From Pseudomonas fluorescens (GTDB taxonomy: Bacteria; Pseudomonadota; Gammaproteobacteria; Pseudomonadales; Pseudomonadaceae), in assembly GCF_018614655.1 (NCBI RefSeq), contig NZ_JAGGOG010000023.1, positions 1 to 64,000 of the forward strand: DNA of 64,000 nt, written 5' to 3'. A program made the translations under genes and the position numbers. Below, one piece after another: positions 26,023 through 34,193 of this stretch. The notes under the pieces are model-generated. The model was not told where the DNA came from. It worked only from the letters and a program-made list of their open reading frames with translations, and searched no databases. The stretch's first letter is position 1; the number at the start of each line of letters is the position of its first letter.

Positions 26023-26505
26023 ATGAATAAACACGCCGTCCACCCGTTGATCCTGGAAAAGCTCGCGGTCGATCTTGATATCGCCCAGCGCGCCGCACAA
26101 ACCGCCTACGAAACCGCGACCCATGAAGAAAACATCGCGGAGAACAAATACGACACCCTCGGACTCGAAGCGTCTTACCTGGCGGCCGGACAGGCCAGGC
26201 GGGTCGAGGAAATCAAACTGGCGCTGACTCGCTGCCAGAACATGAGCCTGCGTGCCTACGACGAGCAACGGGGTATTGAGGTGGGTGCGCTGCTGGGGCT
26301 GGAGGATGATAACGGTCGCCAGCAATGGCTATTTTTAGCGCCGGATGCTGCGGGCTTGAAGGTCGAAGTGGTCGGGCAACCGGTGACCGTCATCACCCCT
26401 CTCTCGCCCCTGGGCAAAAGCCTGCTAGGAAAGTTCGAGGGTGATGAAGTGGAGATTCTGGTGGCAGGCGCTCGGCAACAGTTTGCTGTTACCGAGGTCA
26501 AGTAA
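26023..26505 (+). CDS. GreA/GreB C-terminal-domain protein
   Basis: A 160-residue protein whose N-terminal half (about 10-85) is predicted helical and acidic/coiled. The C-terminal half (about 86-158) has the FKBP-like Gre fold pattern: VGALLGLEDDNGRQQWLFLAP, then VITPLSPLGKSLLGKFEGDEVEI. This recalls the SPLGxALLGKxxGD motif of transcript-cleavage factors and Rnk. It may bind RNA polymerase, but the N-terminal acidic tip of true GreA is not evident. Its stop lies 5 bp from the convergent cysB stop. Confidence 0.7.
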   Translation: MNKHAVHPLILEKLAVDLDIAQRAAQTAYETATHEENIAENKYDTLGLEASYLAAGQARRVEEIKLALTRCQNMSLRAYDEQRGIEVGALLGLEDDNGRQQWLFLAPDAAGLKVEVVGQPVTVITPLSPLGKSLLGKFEGDEVEILVAGARQQFAVTEVK

Positions 26506-26510
26506 GCCGC

Positions 26511-27485
26511 TCAATGAACCGGTAGTTCAACGCCGTCGAACAGCTCTTCCAGTTCCTGCTTGTTGTGGCACTGGATGGCCTTGGCCATGACTTCACGGGT
26601 CAGGTGCGGGGCGAACTTCTCGATAAAGTCGCACATGAACCCTCGCAGGAAGGTACCGCGACGGAAACCGATCTTGGTCACGCTGGACTCGAACAGTTCA
26701 CTGGCGTCGAGCACCACCAGGTCTTTGTCGAGGGTGGCGTCGACCGCCATCTTCGCGACGATACCGACGCCCAGCCCGAGGCGTACGTAGGTTTTGATCA
26801 CGTCGGCGTCGGCGGCAGTGAAGACTACTTTCGGGGTCAGGCCACGATGGCTGAACGCTTCGTCAAGTTTCGAGCGGCCAGTAAAACCGAACACATAGGT
26901 AACGATCGGGTATTCAGCCAGGGCTTCCAGGGTCAGCTTCGGCAGCTTGGCCAGCGGGTGACCCTGCGGGACCACGACGCAACGGTTCCAGCGGTAGCAC
27001 GGCATCATCACCAGGTCGCCAAACAACTCCAGGGCCTCGGTGGCGATGGCAAAATCGACGGTGCCGTCAGCGGCCATCTCGGCGATCTGCATCGGCGACC
27101 CCTGGTGCATGTGCAGGGCAACGTCCGGGTACTGCTTGATGAAGCTGCTGATCACCGGCGGCAGCGCATAACGAGCCTGAGTGTGGGTGGTGGCGATCGA
27201 CAGGGTGCCCTTCTTCTCGTTGGAGAATTCCTGGGCGATCTGCTTGATGCTTTCGACTTTGCGCAGGATCTCGCCAGCGGTGGTAATGATGCGCTCGCCG
27301 GCAGGTGTGACGCGGGTCAGGTGCTTGCCGCTGCGGGCAAAGACTTCGACGCCCAACTCATCTTCGAGCAGGCGGATCTGCTTGCTGATACCCGGTTGCG
27401 AGGTGTAAAGGCTTTGAGCGGTAGCGGAAACGTTGAGGTCGTGGTGCGCCACTTCCCAGATGTAGCGCAGTTGTTGAAGCTTCAT
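26511..27485 (-). CDS. cysB: LysR-type regulator CysB
   Basis: This 324-residue master activator of sulfate assimilation and cysteine synthesis responds to N-acetylserine and sulfide. The N-terminal LQQLRYIWEVAHHDLNVSAT and TSQPGISKQIRLLEDELG are the CysB-type winged helix. The effector-domain blocks TTHTQARYALPP, TYVFGFTGRSKLDEAF and VGIVAKMA are diagnostic. Length equals that of other CysB proteins. It is transcribed alone, convergent with the Gre-like gene. Confidence 0.97.
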   Translation of the reverse strand: MKLQQLRYIWEVAHHDLNVSATAQSLYTSQPGISKQIRLLEDELGVEVFARSGKHLTRVTPAGERIITTAGEILRKVESIKQIAQEFSNEKKGTLSIATTHTQARYALPPVISSFIKQYPDVALHMHQGSPMQIAEMAADGTVDFAIATEALELFGDLVMMPCYRWNRCVVVPQGHPLAKLPKLTLEALAEYPIVTYVFGFTGRSKLDEAFSHRGLTPKVVFTAADADVIKTYVRLGLGVGIVAKMAVDATLDKDLVVLDASELFESSVTKIGFRRGTFLRGFMCDFIEKFAPHLTREVMAKAIQCHNKQELEELFDGVELPVH

Positions 27486-27589
27486 ATGTGTCCCTCAAAG
27501 CAAATAGACGCCACGGGTATCAGCGACGGTATATAACTATATTAAAGGTTGAACAGATAAATCTAGAACTTTTTATCCTTTCCTACCCA

Positions 27590-28090
27590 TCACACGTCAT
27601 CACTGCGTCGACGCTGCAACAGCGGCACCAGGTATACCGGCACCAGCGAGAGCTGCAACACCCGTGCAGCGGTTCGCCCCAGAGGCGTTGCCACTCCGAC
27701 AGCCTGGCTATGACTACCTACGATCAACAAATCCACCGAGAGTTTCTGTGACTGGTCGAGAATCACCTCGCAGGGATCGCCTTGAATCACTCGCACCGAC
27801 CGAATCAACTTGAGGTCCTGCTCGCCGTCCCCCAGCTCCTCGCGAAGACTGTCCAGTACCCGCTGCTCGATGTTGGCCATCACCGTCGCCAGCCCTTGGC
27901 TCTGCCATTCACTCAGTGCCTGCTCATCAAGGTAGCTCTGCAACACCGATTCAGCGAACAGGCCGATGGGCTCCACCACATGAATCACATACAACTCGGC
28001 GTTGAACGTCCGCGCCAACGCCAGCGCATGCTGCATCACATAGGGCGCATACAGACCGAGGTCAGTGGCATACAGCATCGAACCAATCAT
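27590..28090 (-). CDS. Universal stress protein (UspA family)
   Basis: A 166-residue single Usp domain: N-terminal SMLYATDLGLYAP strand-turn and a C-terminal ATP-binding-like pattern DLLIVGSHSQAVGVATPLGRTAARVLQ. This pattern approximates G-x2-G-x9-G(S/T) with some deviation. AGGAGGTCCT precedes the ATG at 28090. Ordinary roles are stress survival and nucleotide binding. It stands between cysB and the nucleotidase gene, both on the same strand but well spaced. Confidence 0.85.
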   Translation of the reverse strand: MIGSMLYATDLGLYAPYVMQHALALARTFNAELYVIHVVEPIGLFAESVLQSYLDEQALSEWQSQGLATVMANIEQRVLDSLREELGDGEQDLKLIRSVRVIQGDPCEVILDQSQKLSVDLLIVGSHSQAVGVATPLGRTAARVLQLSLVPVYLVPLLQRRRSDDV

Positions 28091-28160
28091 AGGACCTCCT
28101 GGACTGCCAGGATGGCGGGGATTGATTCAGCTTAGCAGCGCCTTCGGGAGTTCGATGGAC

Positions 28161-29078
28161 TTAGCTCTCTGTGTGTATTTTCAGCTCGTTGCTGATGCCA
28201 TGGGGAACGTGACCCGTGGCCACCACCTCCCTGGCTTTCTCGCAATGACCGGCCTGATCGTCGAAAAAAACGTCGGCGGCAAAGGCCTCGAGAAACGCCG
28301 ACTTTTCCAGGCCACCCAGGAACAGAGACTCATCCAGCCGGATATCCCACTCGCGCAAAGTGCGAATCACTCGTTCGTGAGACGGTGCCGAACGCGCCGT
28401 CACCAGTGCCGTACGGATCGGGCAGGCATCATCAGGAAACTCACGCTGCAACAGGTTCAGCGCCGCCAGGAAGCCCTTGAACGGGCCTCCGCGCAGAGGC
28501 TCCCGGGCCGACTCACGCTCGCTGGCCTGGAACGCTTCCAGGCCGGCCGATTGATAGACCCGCTCCGATTCATCGGAAAACAGCACCGCGTCGCCGTCGA
28601 AGGCGATCCGCAATTCCGCACTGGACGCCCGGCGGGCTCCCCCAGACAGAATGGTCGCCGCAGCAAACCCGGCATCCAGAGCGCTGCGCACATCGTCAGC
28701 GTGGGTGGAGAGAAACAGGTGACAGCCAAAGGCGGCCAGGTACGGATAAGGACTACGCCCGCCCACGAACGCGGCGCGGGAAATATCCAGGCCGTAATGC
28801 TGGATCGAGTTGAACACACGCAAACCGGTGTCTGCGCTGTTGCGTGATACCAGCACCACCTCGACCCGGGCACGGCCCAGGCTGGCGTTGAGGCTCAAGA
28901 GTTTTTTGACCAGTGGGAAAGCGTCACCCGGTTCAAGGGTTTCCTCCTCATGGTCAATCTGATACTTGCGGTAAGCCTCGACGCCTTGCGCCAGGTAGAC
29001 CTTGTGGCTTTCGCTCAGGTCAAACAGTGCTCGCGAAGAAATCGCCAGCACCAGTTTGTCGCCCATTCCCTTAGCCAT
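28161..29078 (-). CDS. Cytosolic 5'-nucleotidase (NT5C1-like family)
   Basis: A 305-residue protein of the 5'-nucleotidase family first defined by vertebrate cytosolic AMP/IMP nucleotidases (NT5C1A/B). Visible blocks are VLVSRNSADTGLRVFNSI, AFVGGRSPYPYL, LFLSTHADDV and RIAFDGDAVLFSDESE, a HAD-like aspartate motif (DGDAV), and LFLGGLEKSAFLEAF with a following DD. It would dephosphorylate nucleoside monophosphates in the cytoplasm. The N-terminal segment LVLAISSRALFDL also fits. It lies 14 bp after the reductase gene below, possibly in one unit. Confidence 0.82.
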   Translation of the reverse strand: MAKGMGDKLVLAISSRALFDLSESHKVYLAQGVEAYRKYQIDHEEETLEPGDAFPLVKKLLSLNASLGRARVEVVLVSRNSADTGLRVFNSIQHYGLDISRAAFVGGRSPYPYLAAFGCHLFLSTHADDVRSALDAGFAAATILSGGARRASSAELRIAFDGDAVLFSDESERVYQSAGLEAFQASERESAREPLRGGPFKGFLAALNLLQREFPDDACPIRTALVTARSAPSHERVIRTLREWDIRLDESLFLGGLEKSAFLEAFAADVFFDDQAGHCEKAREVVATGHVPHGISNELKIHTES

Positions 29079-29092
29079 GTTGTTTCCCCCGC

Positions 29093-30055
29093 TCAGCAGT
29101 TACGTCGATCAATAAAGCTCAAGGCCTGGTAGAGCGCCTGCATCCGCGGCAATTCACAACCCGCAGCCCGGGCAGCGGCCAAGGGTCGAGCGTAGATGGC
29201 AGCCAGTTCCAACGGGCGCTTGTGCAAATAATCGTGATACATGCTTGGCCAGTAGTCGGTGAGGCTCTCGGTCATGGTGAACATCTGCTCGGCATAACTG
29301 GAGGCAATCTCATGGCCGCACGCTCGCGCGCCTTGCACCACTTCGGCCATCAACGCTTGGATCAGTTCACGGCTGGCCTCGTCGGCCATCAATGCCGTGG
29401 TCCCCGCGCCCAGCAAGACCGAAAGACCGTTATACGGCACATTCCACACCAGTTTATGCCAGCGCGCCTGATGCAAGTTGGGCATGGCCTGGGAATCGAT
29501 GCCCGCCTGATGAAACAGTGCGGCGCCCTCCTCGACGATCGCTTGTCGCCTGACCTCATCATTCGCGGCGGCGCCACTGTGATAACCGAGGTTGACCCGG
29601 CCCATCGCCTGATGCTCGACGATACCGGGCCCCGAGCGATGGACACAGATATAGCAAAGGCCGCCGAGTACATGCAGCGAGTCCGGCAGGTGCTCGCGCA
29701 AGCTGTCTTCGACATCCAGGCCATTTTGCAGCAGCACCACCTTGGCATCCGGCGCCGCTACTTGAGCAATAGTGGGTGCCAACTCGACGTTACCGGTGGT
29801 TTTCGTCCCCACCAGTAGCCAGTCACACAGCGGCATATCCGCCGCACTGGCATAGGCCTGGACCGGATGCAGGCTCAATGCTCCATGCACCGCACTATTG
29901 AGTTGAAGGCCTCGATCACTCACCGCCGCGTATTCGCTGCGTAACAAAAAGTGCACGTCGAACCCGGCACGCGCCAGCATCAATCCGTAAAAGCCCCCAA
30001 TGGCACCAGTACCGATAATCCCGATCCGTGGCGACTGCGTGATTGCTCCGCTCAT
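29093..30055 (-). CDS. 2-dehydropantoate 2-reductase-like (PanE/ApbA family)
   Basis: A 320-residue NADPH-dependent ketopantoate reductase-fold protein. The Rossmann motif GIIGTGAIGGFYG is at the N-terminus, LLQNGLDVED follows, and the catalytic-lysine block is HKLVWNVPYNGLSVLLG. Several PanE-like paralogues exist in pseudomonads, so its assignment to pantothenate synthesis is not certain. Its start overlaps the stop of the thioredoxin-like gene by 4 bp. Confidence 0.85.
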   Translation of the reverse strand: MSGAITQSPRIGIIGTGAIGGFYGLMLARAGFDVHFLLRSEYAAVSDRGLQLNSAVHGALSLHPVQAYASAADMPLCDWLLVGTKTTGNVELAPTIAQVAAPDAKVVLLQNGLDVEDSLREHLPDSLHVLGGLCYICVHRSGPGIVEHQAMGRVNLGYHSGAAANDEVRRQAIVEEGAALFHQAGIDSQAMPNLHQARWHKLVWNVPYNGLSVLLGAGTTALMADEASRELIQALMAEVVQGARACGHEIASSYAEQMFTMTESLTDYWPSMYHDYLHKRPLELAAIYARPLAAARAAGCELPRMQALYQALSFIDRRNC

Positions 30056-30438
30056 GGCAATTCCTCTGGTGTACGTGTAAGCGCCTCATGCATGCCGGCG
30101 TCAAGATCATGAGCCGTCAGACGTGCCTGTAATTGCCCGTGGAACTGACCCTCGCATACCACAAACAACGCCGGCAAATGAAAAATCCCGTAGCGCGCGA
30201 CCGCTCCGCCATTATGGCCGGCATCAATCCAGCACACTCGGTCCACCGGCAGGTTCCAGCCTGGCAATTGCTGGCGTGCCCAACGGCAACTGGAACAACC
30301 GGCGCTGGTAAACACCAGCAGCGACGTCCCTGGCAGCGCTAACAATTGCTGATCGATATCCAGATCGGTCAACTCCAGTTCCTTCACTCTACTGCTGCTG
30401 CCGCCGCCAATTGGACGGTGCTCGGAATCCGTGTGCAT
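30052..30438 (-). CDS. Thioredoxin-fold protein with CSSC motif
   Basis: A 128-residue cytoplasmic thioredoxin-like protein with a C48-S-S-C51 active-site motif (TSAGCSSCRWA) and the cis-proline block FHLPALFVV. The CSSC dipeptide differs from the CGPC of thioredoxin, so redox potential and partners may differ. There is no signal peptide. It is translationally coupled (4-bp overlap) to the PanE-like reductase; the meaning of that pairing is not known. Confidence 0.8.
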   Translation of the reverse strand: MHTDSEHRPIGGGSSSRVKELELTDLDIDQQLLALPGTSLLVFTSAGCSSCRWARQQLPGWNLPVDRVCWIDAGHNGGAVARYGIFHLPALFVVCEGQFHGQLQARLTAHDLDAGMHEALTRTPEELP

Positions 30439-30712
30439 GGGTCGTTTCTTGCCTCACCCTGATGATGTTTCTGTTGAGCTGACACAACCCCCTACCCCCG
30501 CATTCCCCACCCACGGCTGCACACTATCGGCCTGGGCGGCGTCGCATGCAATTGCCCTTGTGCAGCCAACGCTGGATTAAAGCGGCCTTTGCCCATTGTC
30601 GAGCAGGCTTGTTACGCGCTAAGGTTCCTCCCCCCTTGCACTTAAATCATGCTGTGCTCCGCCGCACGGGGATCGCTGGCGGCCGGCACCCGTGACCCTG
30701 ACGAGTAACACG

Positions 30713-31789
30713 ATGGCTGATTTACCGATCAACGACCTTAACGTCGAATCCAACGAGACCCTGATCACACCCGATCAGCTCAAGCGCGAAATTCCTTTGA
30801 GCGACGCTGCCTTGCAGACCGTCACCAAGGGCCGCGAAGTCATTCGTGACATTCTCGACGGCACCGACCACCGCCTGTTCGTGGTCATCGGGCCCTGCTC
30901 GATCCACGACCTCAAGGCCGCCCACGAGTACGCCGAGCGCCTCAAGGTGCTGGCCGCGGAAGTGTCCGACACCCTGTATCTGGTCATGCGCGTCTATTTC
31001 GAGAAACCGCGCACCACCGTCGGCTGGAAAGGCTTGATCAACGATCCGTACCTGGATGACTCGTTCAAGATCCAGGACGGCCTGCACATCGGCCGTCAGT
31101 TGCTGCTGGACCTGGCGGAAATGGGCCTGCCGACGGCAACCGAAGCCCTGGACCCGATTTCCCCGCAGTACCTGCAAGACCTGATCAGTTGGTCGGCCAT
31201 TGGCGCGCGCACCACCGAATCCCAGACCCACCGGGAAATGGCCTCCGGCCTGTCCTCGGCCGTGGGCTTCAAGAACGGCACCGATGGCGGCCTGACCGTG
31301 GCAATCAACGCCCTGCAGTCGGTTTCCAGCCCTCACCGGTTCCTGGGGATCAACCAGGAAGGTGGCGTGTCCATCGTCACCACCAAAGGCAACGCCTACG
31401 GTCACGTGGTACTGCGCGGCGGCAACGGCAAGCCCAACTATGATTCGGTCAGCGTCGCCCTGTGCGAACAGGCGCTGAACAAGGCGAAGATCAAGCCGAA
31501 CATCATGGTCGACTGCAGCCACGCCAACTCCAACAAGGACCCGGCACTGCAACCGCTGGTGATGGAAAACGTTGCCAATCAGATCCTCGAAGGCAACCAG
31601 TCGATCATCGGTCTGATGGTCGAAAGCCACCTGAACTGGGGTTGCCAGGCGATTCCAAAGGACCTGGCCGACCTGCAATACGGCGTGTCGATCACCGATG
31701 CCTGCATCGATTGGTCCGCCACCGAGAACACCCTGCGCAGCATGCACGCCAAGCTCAAAGACGTGCTACCCAAGCGCACACGCGGCTGA
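30713..31789 (+). CDS. Class I DAHP synthase (AroF/AroG type)
   Basis: A 358-residue class I alpha DAHP synthase for the first shikimate step. Motifs include VVIGPCSIHD, MRVYFEKPRTTVGWKG, AIGARTTESQTHRE, GFKNGTDGG, VDCSHANSNKDP and VESHLNWG, holding the PEP, metal and E4P ligands. Whether it is Phe- or Tyr-inhibited cannot be read safely here. The start is MADLPIND at 30713; seven residues of open frame upstream are ignored. A strong terminator follows. The segment 30439-30712 upstream holds its promoter but no clear hexamers. Confidence 0.95.
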   Translation: MADLPINDLNVESNETLITPDQLKREIPLSDAALQTVTKGREVIRDILDGTDHRLFVVIGPCSIHDLKAAHEYAERLKVLAAEVSDTLYLVMRVYFEKPRTTVGWKGLINDPYLDDSFKIQDGLHIGRQLLLDLAEMGLPTATEALDPISPQYLQDLISWSAIGARTTESQTHREMASGLSSAVGFKNGTDGGLTVAINALQSVSSPHRFLGINQEGGVSIVTTKGNAYGHVVLRGGNGKPNYDSVSVALCEQALNKAKIKPNIMVDCSHANSNKDPALQPLVMENVANQILEGNQSIIGLMVESHLNWGCQAIPKDLADLQYGVSITDACIDWSATENTLRSMHAKLKDVLPKRTRG

Positions 31790-31805
31790 AAAAAACTGCG
31801 GACAC

Positions 31806-31839
31806 AAAAACGCCGGGCTTTTAGCCCGGCGTTTTTTTT
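31806..31839 (+). terminator. Intrinsic terminator of the class I DAHP synthase gene
   Basis: A perfect 9-bp stem CGCCGGGCT/AGCCCGGCG with a TTT loop, followed by eight T. Confidence 0.93.
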
Positions 31840-31870
31840 GGATGCTCACTTCACCATGGCTCTATGAAGC

Positions 31871-32152
31871 TCAGAGCTTTGCGGCATGACGCTGGTGACG
31901 CTCCATGTAGCGCTCCACGTAGGAGCAGGATGGGATCACCGTGTAGCCTGCCTCTTCGGCATATTTCAGTGCTTCCTCGGTGAGCGCAGCGGCAATACCG
32001 CGACCTCGCAAGGCATTGGGCACGAATGTCCGATAGATATCCAGGGTCTGCTTCCCGAGGTCCATATAGGTCAGGTAGGCACGATGACCGTCCACATTGG
32101 TCTCGAACTGATGACCAGCCTGGTCATGGTGGATGGACAACGCCTCGCTCAT
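31871..32152 (-). CDS. YjdJ-type GNAT N-acetyltransferase domain protein
   Basis: A 93-residue single-domain mini-GNAT. LTYMDLGKQTLDIYRTFVP precedes the acetyl-CoA loop RGRGIAAALTEEAL, and PSCSYVERYMERH closes the domain. The small YjdJ/GTLF3B class has unknown substrates. The start is the ATG at 32152 (MSEALSIHHDQ), with GAGGAGTAGTG upstream; the open frame continues 22 codons further without family resemblance. Confidence 0.85.
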   Translation of the reverse strand: MSEALSIHHDQAGHQFETNVDGHRAYLTYMDLGKQTLDIYRTFVPNALRGRGIAAALTEEALKYAEEAGYTVIPSCSYVERYMERHQRHAAKL

Positions 32153-32766
32153 CACTACTCCTCGCGGGTCTTGGTTTATGACCCCTACCTTACCGATGTT
32201 TTTCCGGCGAAGGAACATCTACGCCACCCCGTGCCGGTTCCGACAACGAGAAAAGCCTTACAGCGCTCACAACCCGCACGTAGGAATAGTAGGCGCCAAT
32301 CGCGCAATTGCTCAAGGCAAACTCGTCATCCTCCCGCGCTGGCGGACATAGAAACGGCCAATCGAACATCCTTAGGTCGATGGCCTGAACATTGCCGGCA
32401 GTTGAAGCTTGAGACGAACACTCGCTCTTAAAGTCACCTCAACATGCACAAAAGATACCGACTGGTGCAAAGAGAATCTGAACAAAAGTGTCAACGCTGA
32501 TATATAAATTGACTTGTGTTTACACGGCTTAACACATGCTGGCCGGCCCTTTCAGCCTGGATCCAATTTTCACCAGAGTGCAAAAAATTGGATAATTTTT
32601 ATACAAAGTCTCAAAAGATTAGCCAAAATAGATTCTGCACAAGAATTTTTTTTGCTTCTTGCGCTACGTCAGTTTACTTACTACAAGTAATGGGTAGTAT
32701 GTACGCCGGCTATTAGCTCACTCTGAGAAAGTAGCCATTAATAGAAAGTCCTTGAAGGGGAACACG
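32153..32766. other. 614-bp intergenic region upstream of oprI, AT-rich right half
   Basis: The left part (to about 32440) has ordinary composition and only short open frames without recognisable domains. The right part is very AT-rich; 32581-32640 is 27% G+C by count. The best promoter candidate is TTTACT (32673-32678), 16 nt, TAGTAT (32695-32700), about 65 bp before oprI, with the AT-rich DNA placed as an UP-like element would be. No tRNA, hairpin-terminated small RNA or repeat was recognised. Confidence 0.5.
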
Positions 32767-33018
32767 ATGAACAACGTTCTGAAATTCTCTGCTCTGGCTC
32801 TGGCCGCAGTTCTGGCTACCGGTTGCAGCAGCGTCTCCAAAGAAACCGAAGCTCGTCTGACTGCAACTGAAGACGCAGCAGCTCGCTCCCAGGCCCGTGC
32901 AGACGAAGCCTACCGTAAAGCTGATGAAGCTCTGGCTGCTGCTCAAAAAGCACAACAGACTGCTGACGAAGCTAACGAGCGCGCTCTGCGCATGCTTGAG
33001 AAAGCAAGCCGCAAGTAA
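32767..33018 (+). CDS. oprI: Major outer-membrane lipoprotein OprI
   Basis: An 83-residue Lpp-like lipoprotein that is anchored in the outer membrane and links it to peptidoglycan. The signal peptide ends in the lipobox LATGC (C20). The mature part is a continuous Ala-rich heptad coiled coil (KADEALAAAQKAQQTADEAN) with a C-terminal lysine available for peptidoglycan attachment. The start is the ATG at 32767 after GAAGGGGAACACG. It is monocistronic with its own terminator; codon use looks highly optimised. The next gene encodes a periplasmic L,D-transpeptidase. Confidence 0.97.
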   Translation: MNNVLKFSALALAAVLATGCSSVSKETEARLTATEDAAARSQARADEAYRKADEALAAAQKAQQTADEANERALRMLEKASRK

Positions 33019-33040
33019 TAGTCCTTCGGGGTTATTATCA

Positions 33041-33069
33041 AGCCGATCCATTTTTGGATCGGCTTTTTT
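33041..33069 (+). terminator. oprI terminator
   Basis: A 10-bp stem AGCCGATCCA/TGGATCGGCT with a TTTT loop, followed by T-rich sequence. Confidence 0.93.
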
Positions 33070-33103
33070 ATTGCCCGCAATCTGGTCTCGGAATAGAGGC
33101 AAT

Positions 33104-33138
33104 AAAAAACCCGTCATCGCGCAAGGCCATGACGGGTT
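33104..33138 (-). terminator. Terminator of the L,D-transpeptidase gene
   Basis: The minus-strand stem AACCCGTCAT/ATGACGGGTT (10 bp, 11-nt loop) is followed on that strand by a T-run, 16 bp after the gene's stop. Confidence 0.85.
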
Positions 33139-33153
33139 GTTGATCCTGTAGCG

Positions 33154-34122
33154 TTACTGCTGCAAGTCGACCGGCGTGCTCGACACCATCGGCGCCCCAC
33201 CCGGCACACCGATTTCCGTCGGCAGGCCATCTTCCGCTGCGACCACGTCACGTACCTGATCCCAATTGATCCGCAGGTTATTGGACAGGTCTTCACGCTT
33301 GAGCAATGCGTTGATCACCGCAGTGTGCTTGTCCACCACCGATGGCGTGCCATCGTCGTTCAATGGTGTATGCGCCTCCAGATAGACCTTGCCACCGGCC
33401 GAGCCAAACTTGTAGGCATCGCTGATGATCCGCACGGAAGTACCCACCGGCACCATGCCGGCCATTTCCAGCACGTTGTTGTTGAACATGCGGAAGCAGC
33501 CGTGGCTGGTACGGGTACCGATGCCAAATTTCATGTTGGAACCGTGAATCAGGTAGCCCGGCGTGCCCAGGGTGAACTTGAAAGGTCCCAGCGGATTATC
33601 AGGGCCAGCCGGCACCACATTGGGCAGCGGGTCGCCGTTGGCGGCGTGCTCAGCCTTGATCGAAGCCGGAGGAGTCCAGGTCGGGTTCGGCGTCTTGGCG
33701 ATGATGCTGGTGTGGGCAATCGGCGAGCCCCAGCCTTCACGACCAATCCCCAGCGGGAAGGTGTAAACGACGTTCTGGCCCTTGGGGTAGTAGTACAACC
33801 GGTACTCCGCGAGGTTGATCACAATGCCCTCACGGGGACCCGGCGGCAGGATGAAACGCGTCGGCAGTACGATTTCGGTACCCGCGCCCGGCAACCAGGC
33901 ATCAACGCCCGGGTTGGCCGCGACCATCTCCGAGTAGCCCAGGTCGTAAGTGGTGCCCAGATCGGCAAAGGTATCTTCGTACTTGGCCTTGATCACCTGG
34001 ACCTGGCCGACAATGTCTTCACCCGGCGGCGGTAAAGGTAACTGCAAGGCTGCAGCAGAACCGGCTGCGCAGAGCGCGGCGAGAGACAGGCTGCAGGTGA
34101 CAGCGGAAAGGCGAGACAACAT
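33154..34122 (-). CDS. Periplasmic L,D-transpeptidase (YkuD/ErfK family) with LysM-like domain
   Basis: A 322-residue exported enzyme of the ErfK/YbiS type that makes 3-3 cross-links or attaches lipoprotein to peptidoglycan. It has a signal peptide (about 1-26), a LysM-like segment (YEDTFADLGTTYDLGYSEMVAANPG region), and a YkuD domain ending in the catalytic SHGCFRM cysteine with an upstream HGSN. The start is the ATG at 34122; upstream codons in frame precede the signal peptide and are not expected. Convergence with oprI suggests it could cross-link OprI to peptidoglycan; this is inference. Confidence 0.88.
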   Translation of the reverse strand: MLSRLSAVTCSLSLAALCAAGSAAALQLPLPPPGEDIVGQVQVIKAKYEDTFADLGTTYDLGYSEMVAANPGVDAWLPGAGTEIVLPTRFILPPGPREGIVINLAEYRLYYYPKGQNVVYTFPLGIGREGWGSPIAHTSIIAKTPNPTWTPPASIKAEHAANGDPLPNVVPAGPDNPLGPFKFTLGTPGYLIHGSNMKFGIGTRTSHGCFRMFNNNVLEMAGMVPVGTSVRIISDAYKFGSAGGKVYLEAHTPLNDDGTPSVVDKHTAVINALLKREDLSNNLRINWDQVRDVVAAEDGLPTEIGVPGGAPMVSSTPVDLQQ

Positions 34123-34193
34123 CCGGGAATACCTTCGCAGATCGACGGGTAGTGAATAATGATTGTACACGGGTGCCCGGCGGGCACCCACCT

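Noticed and set aside
30722..31747. Open frame of 341 codons antisense to the class I DAHP synthase gene
   Set aside because: The sense frame is a complete, motif-perfect enzyme.
32133..32351. Short plus-strand frame with a protein-like tail (GANRAIAQGKLVILPRW)
   Set aside because: Its first half is antisense to the GNAT gene and it has no start or ribosome site; I cannot tell a remnant from chance.
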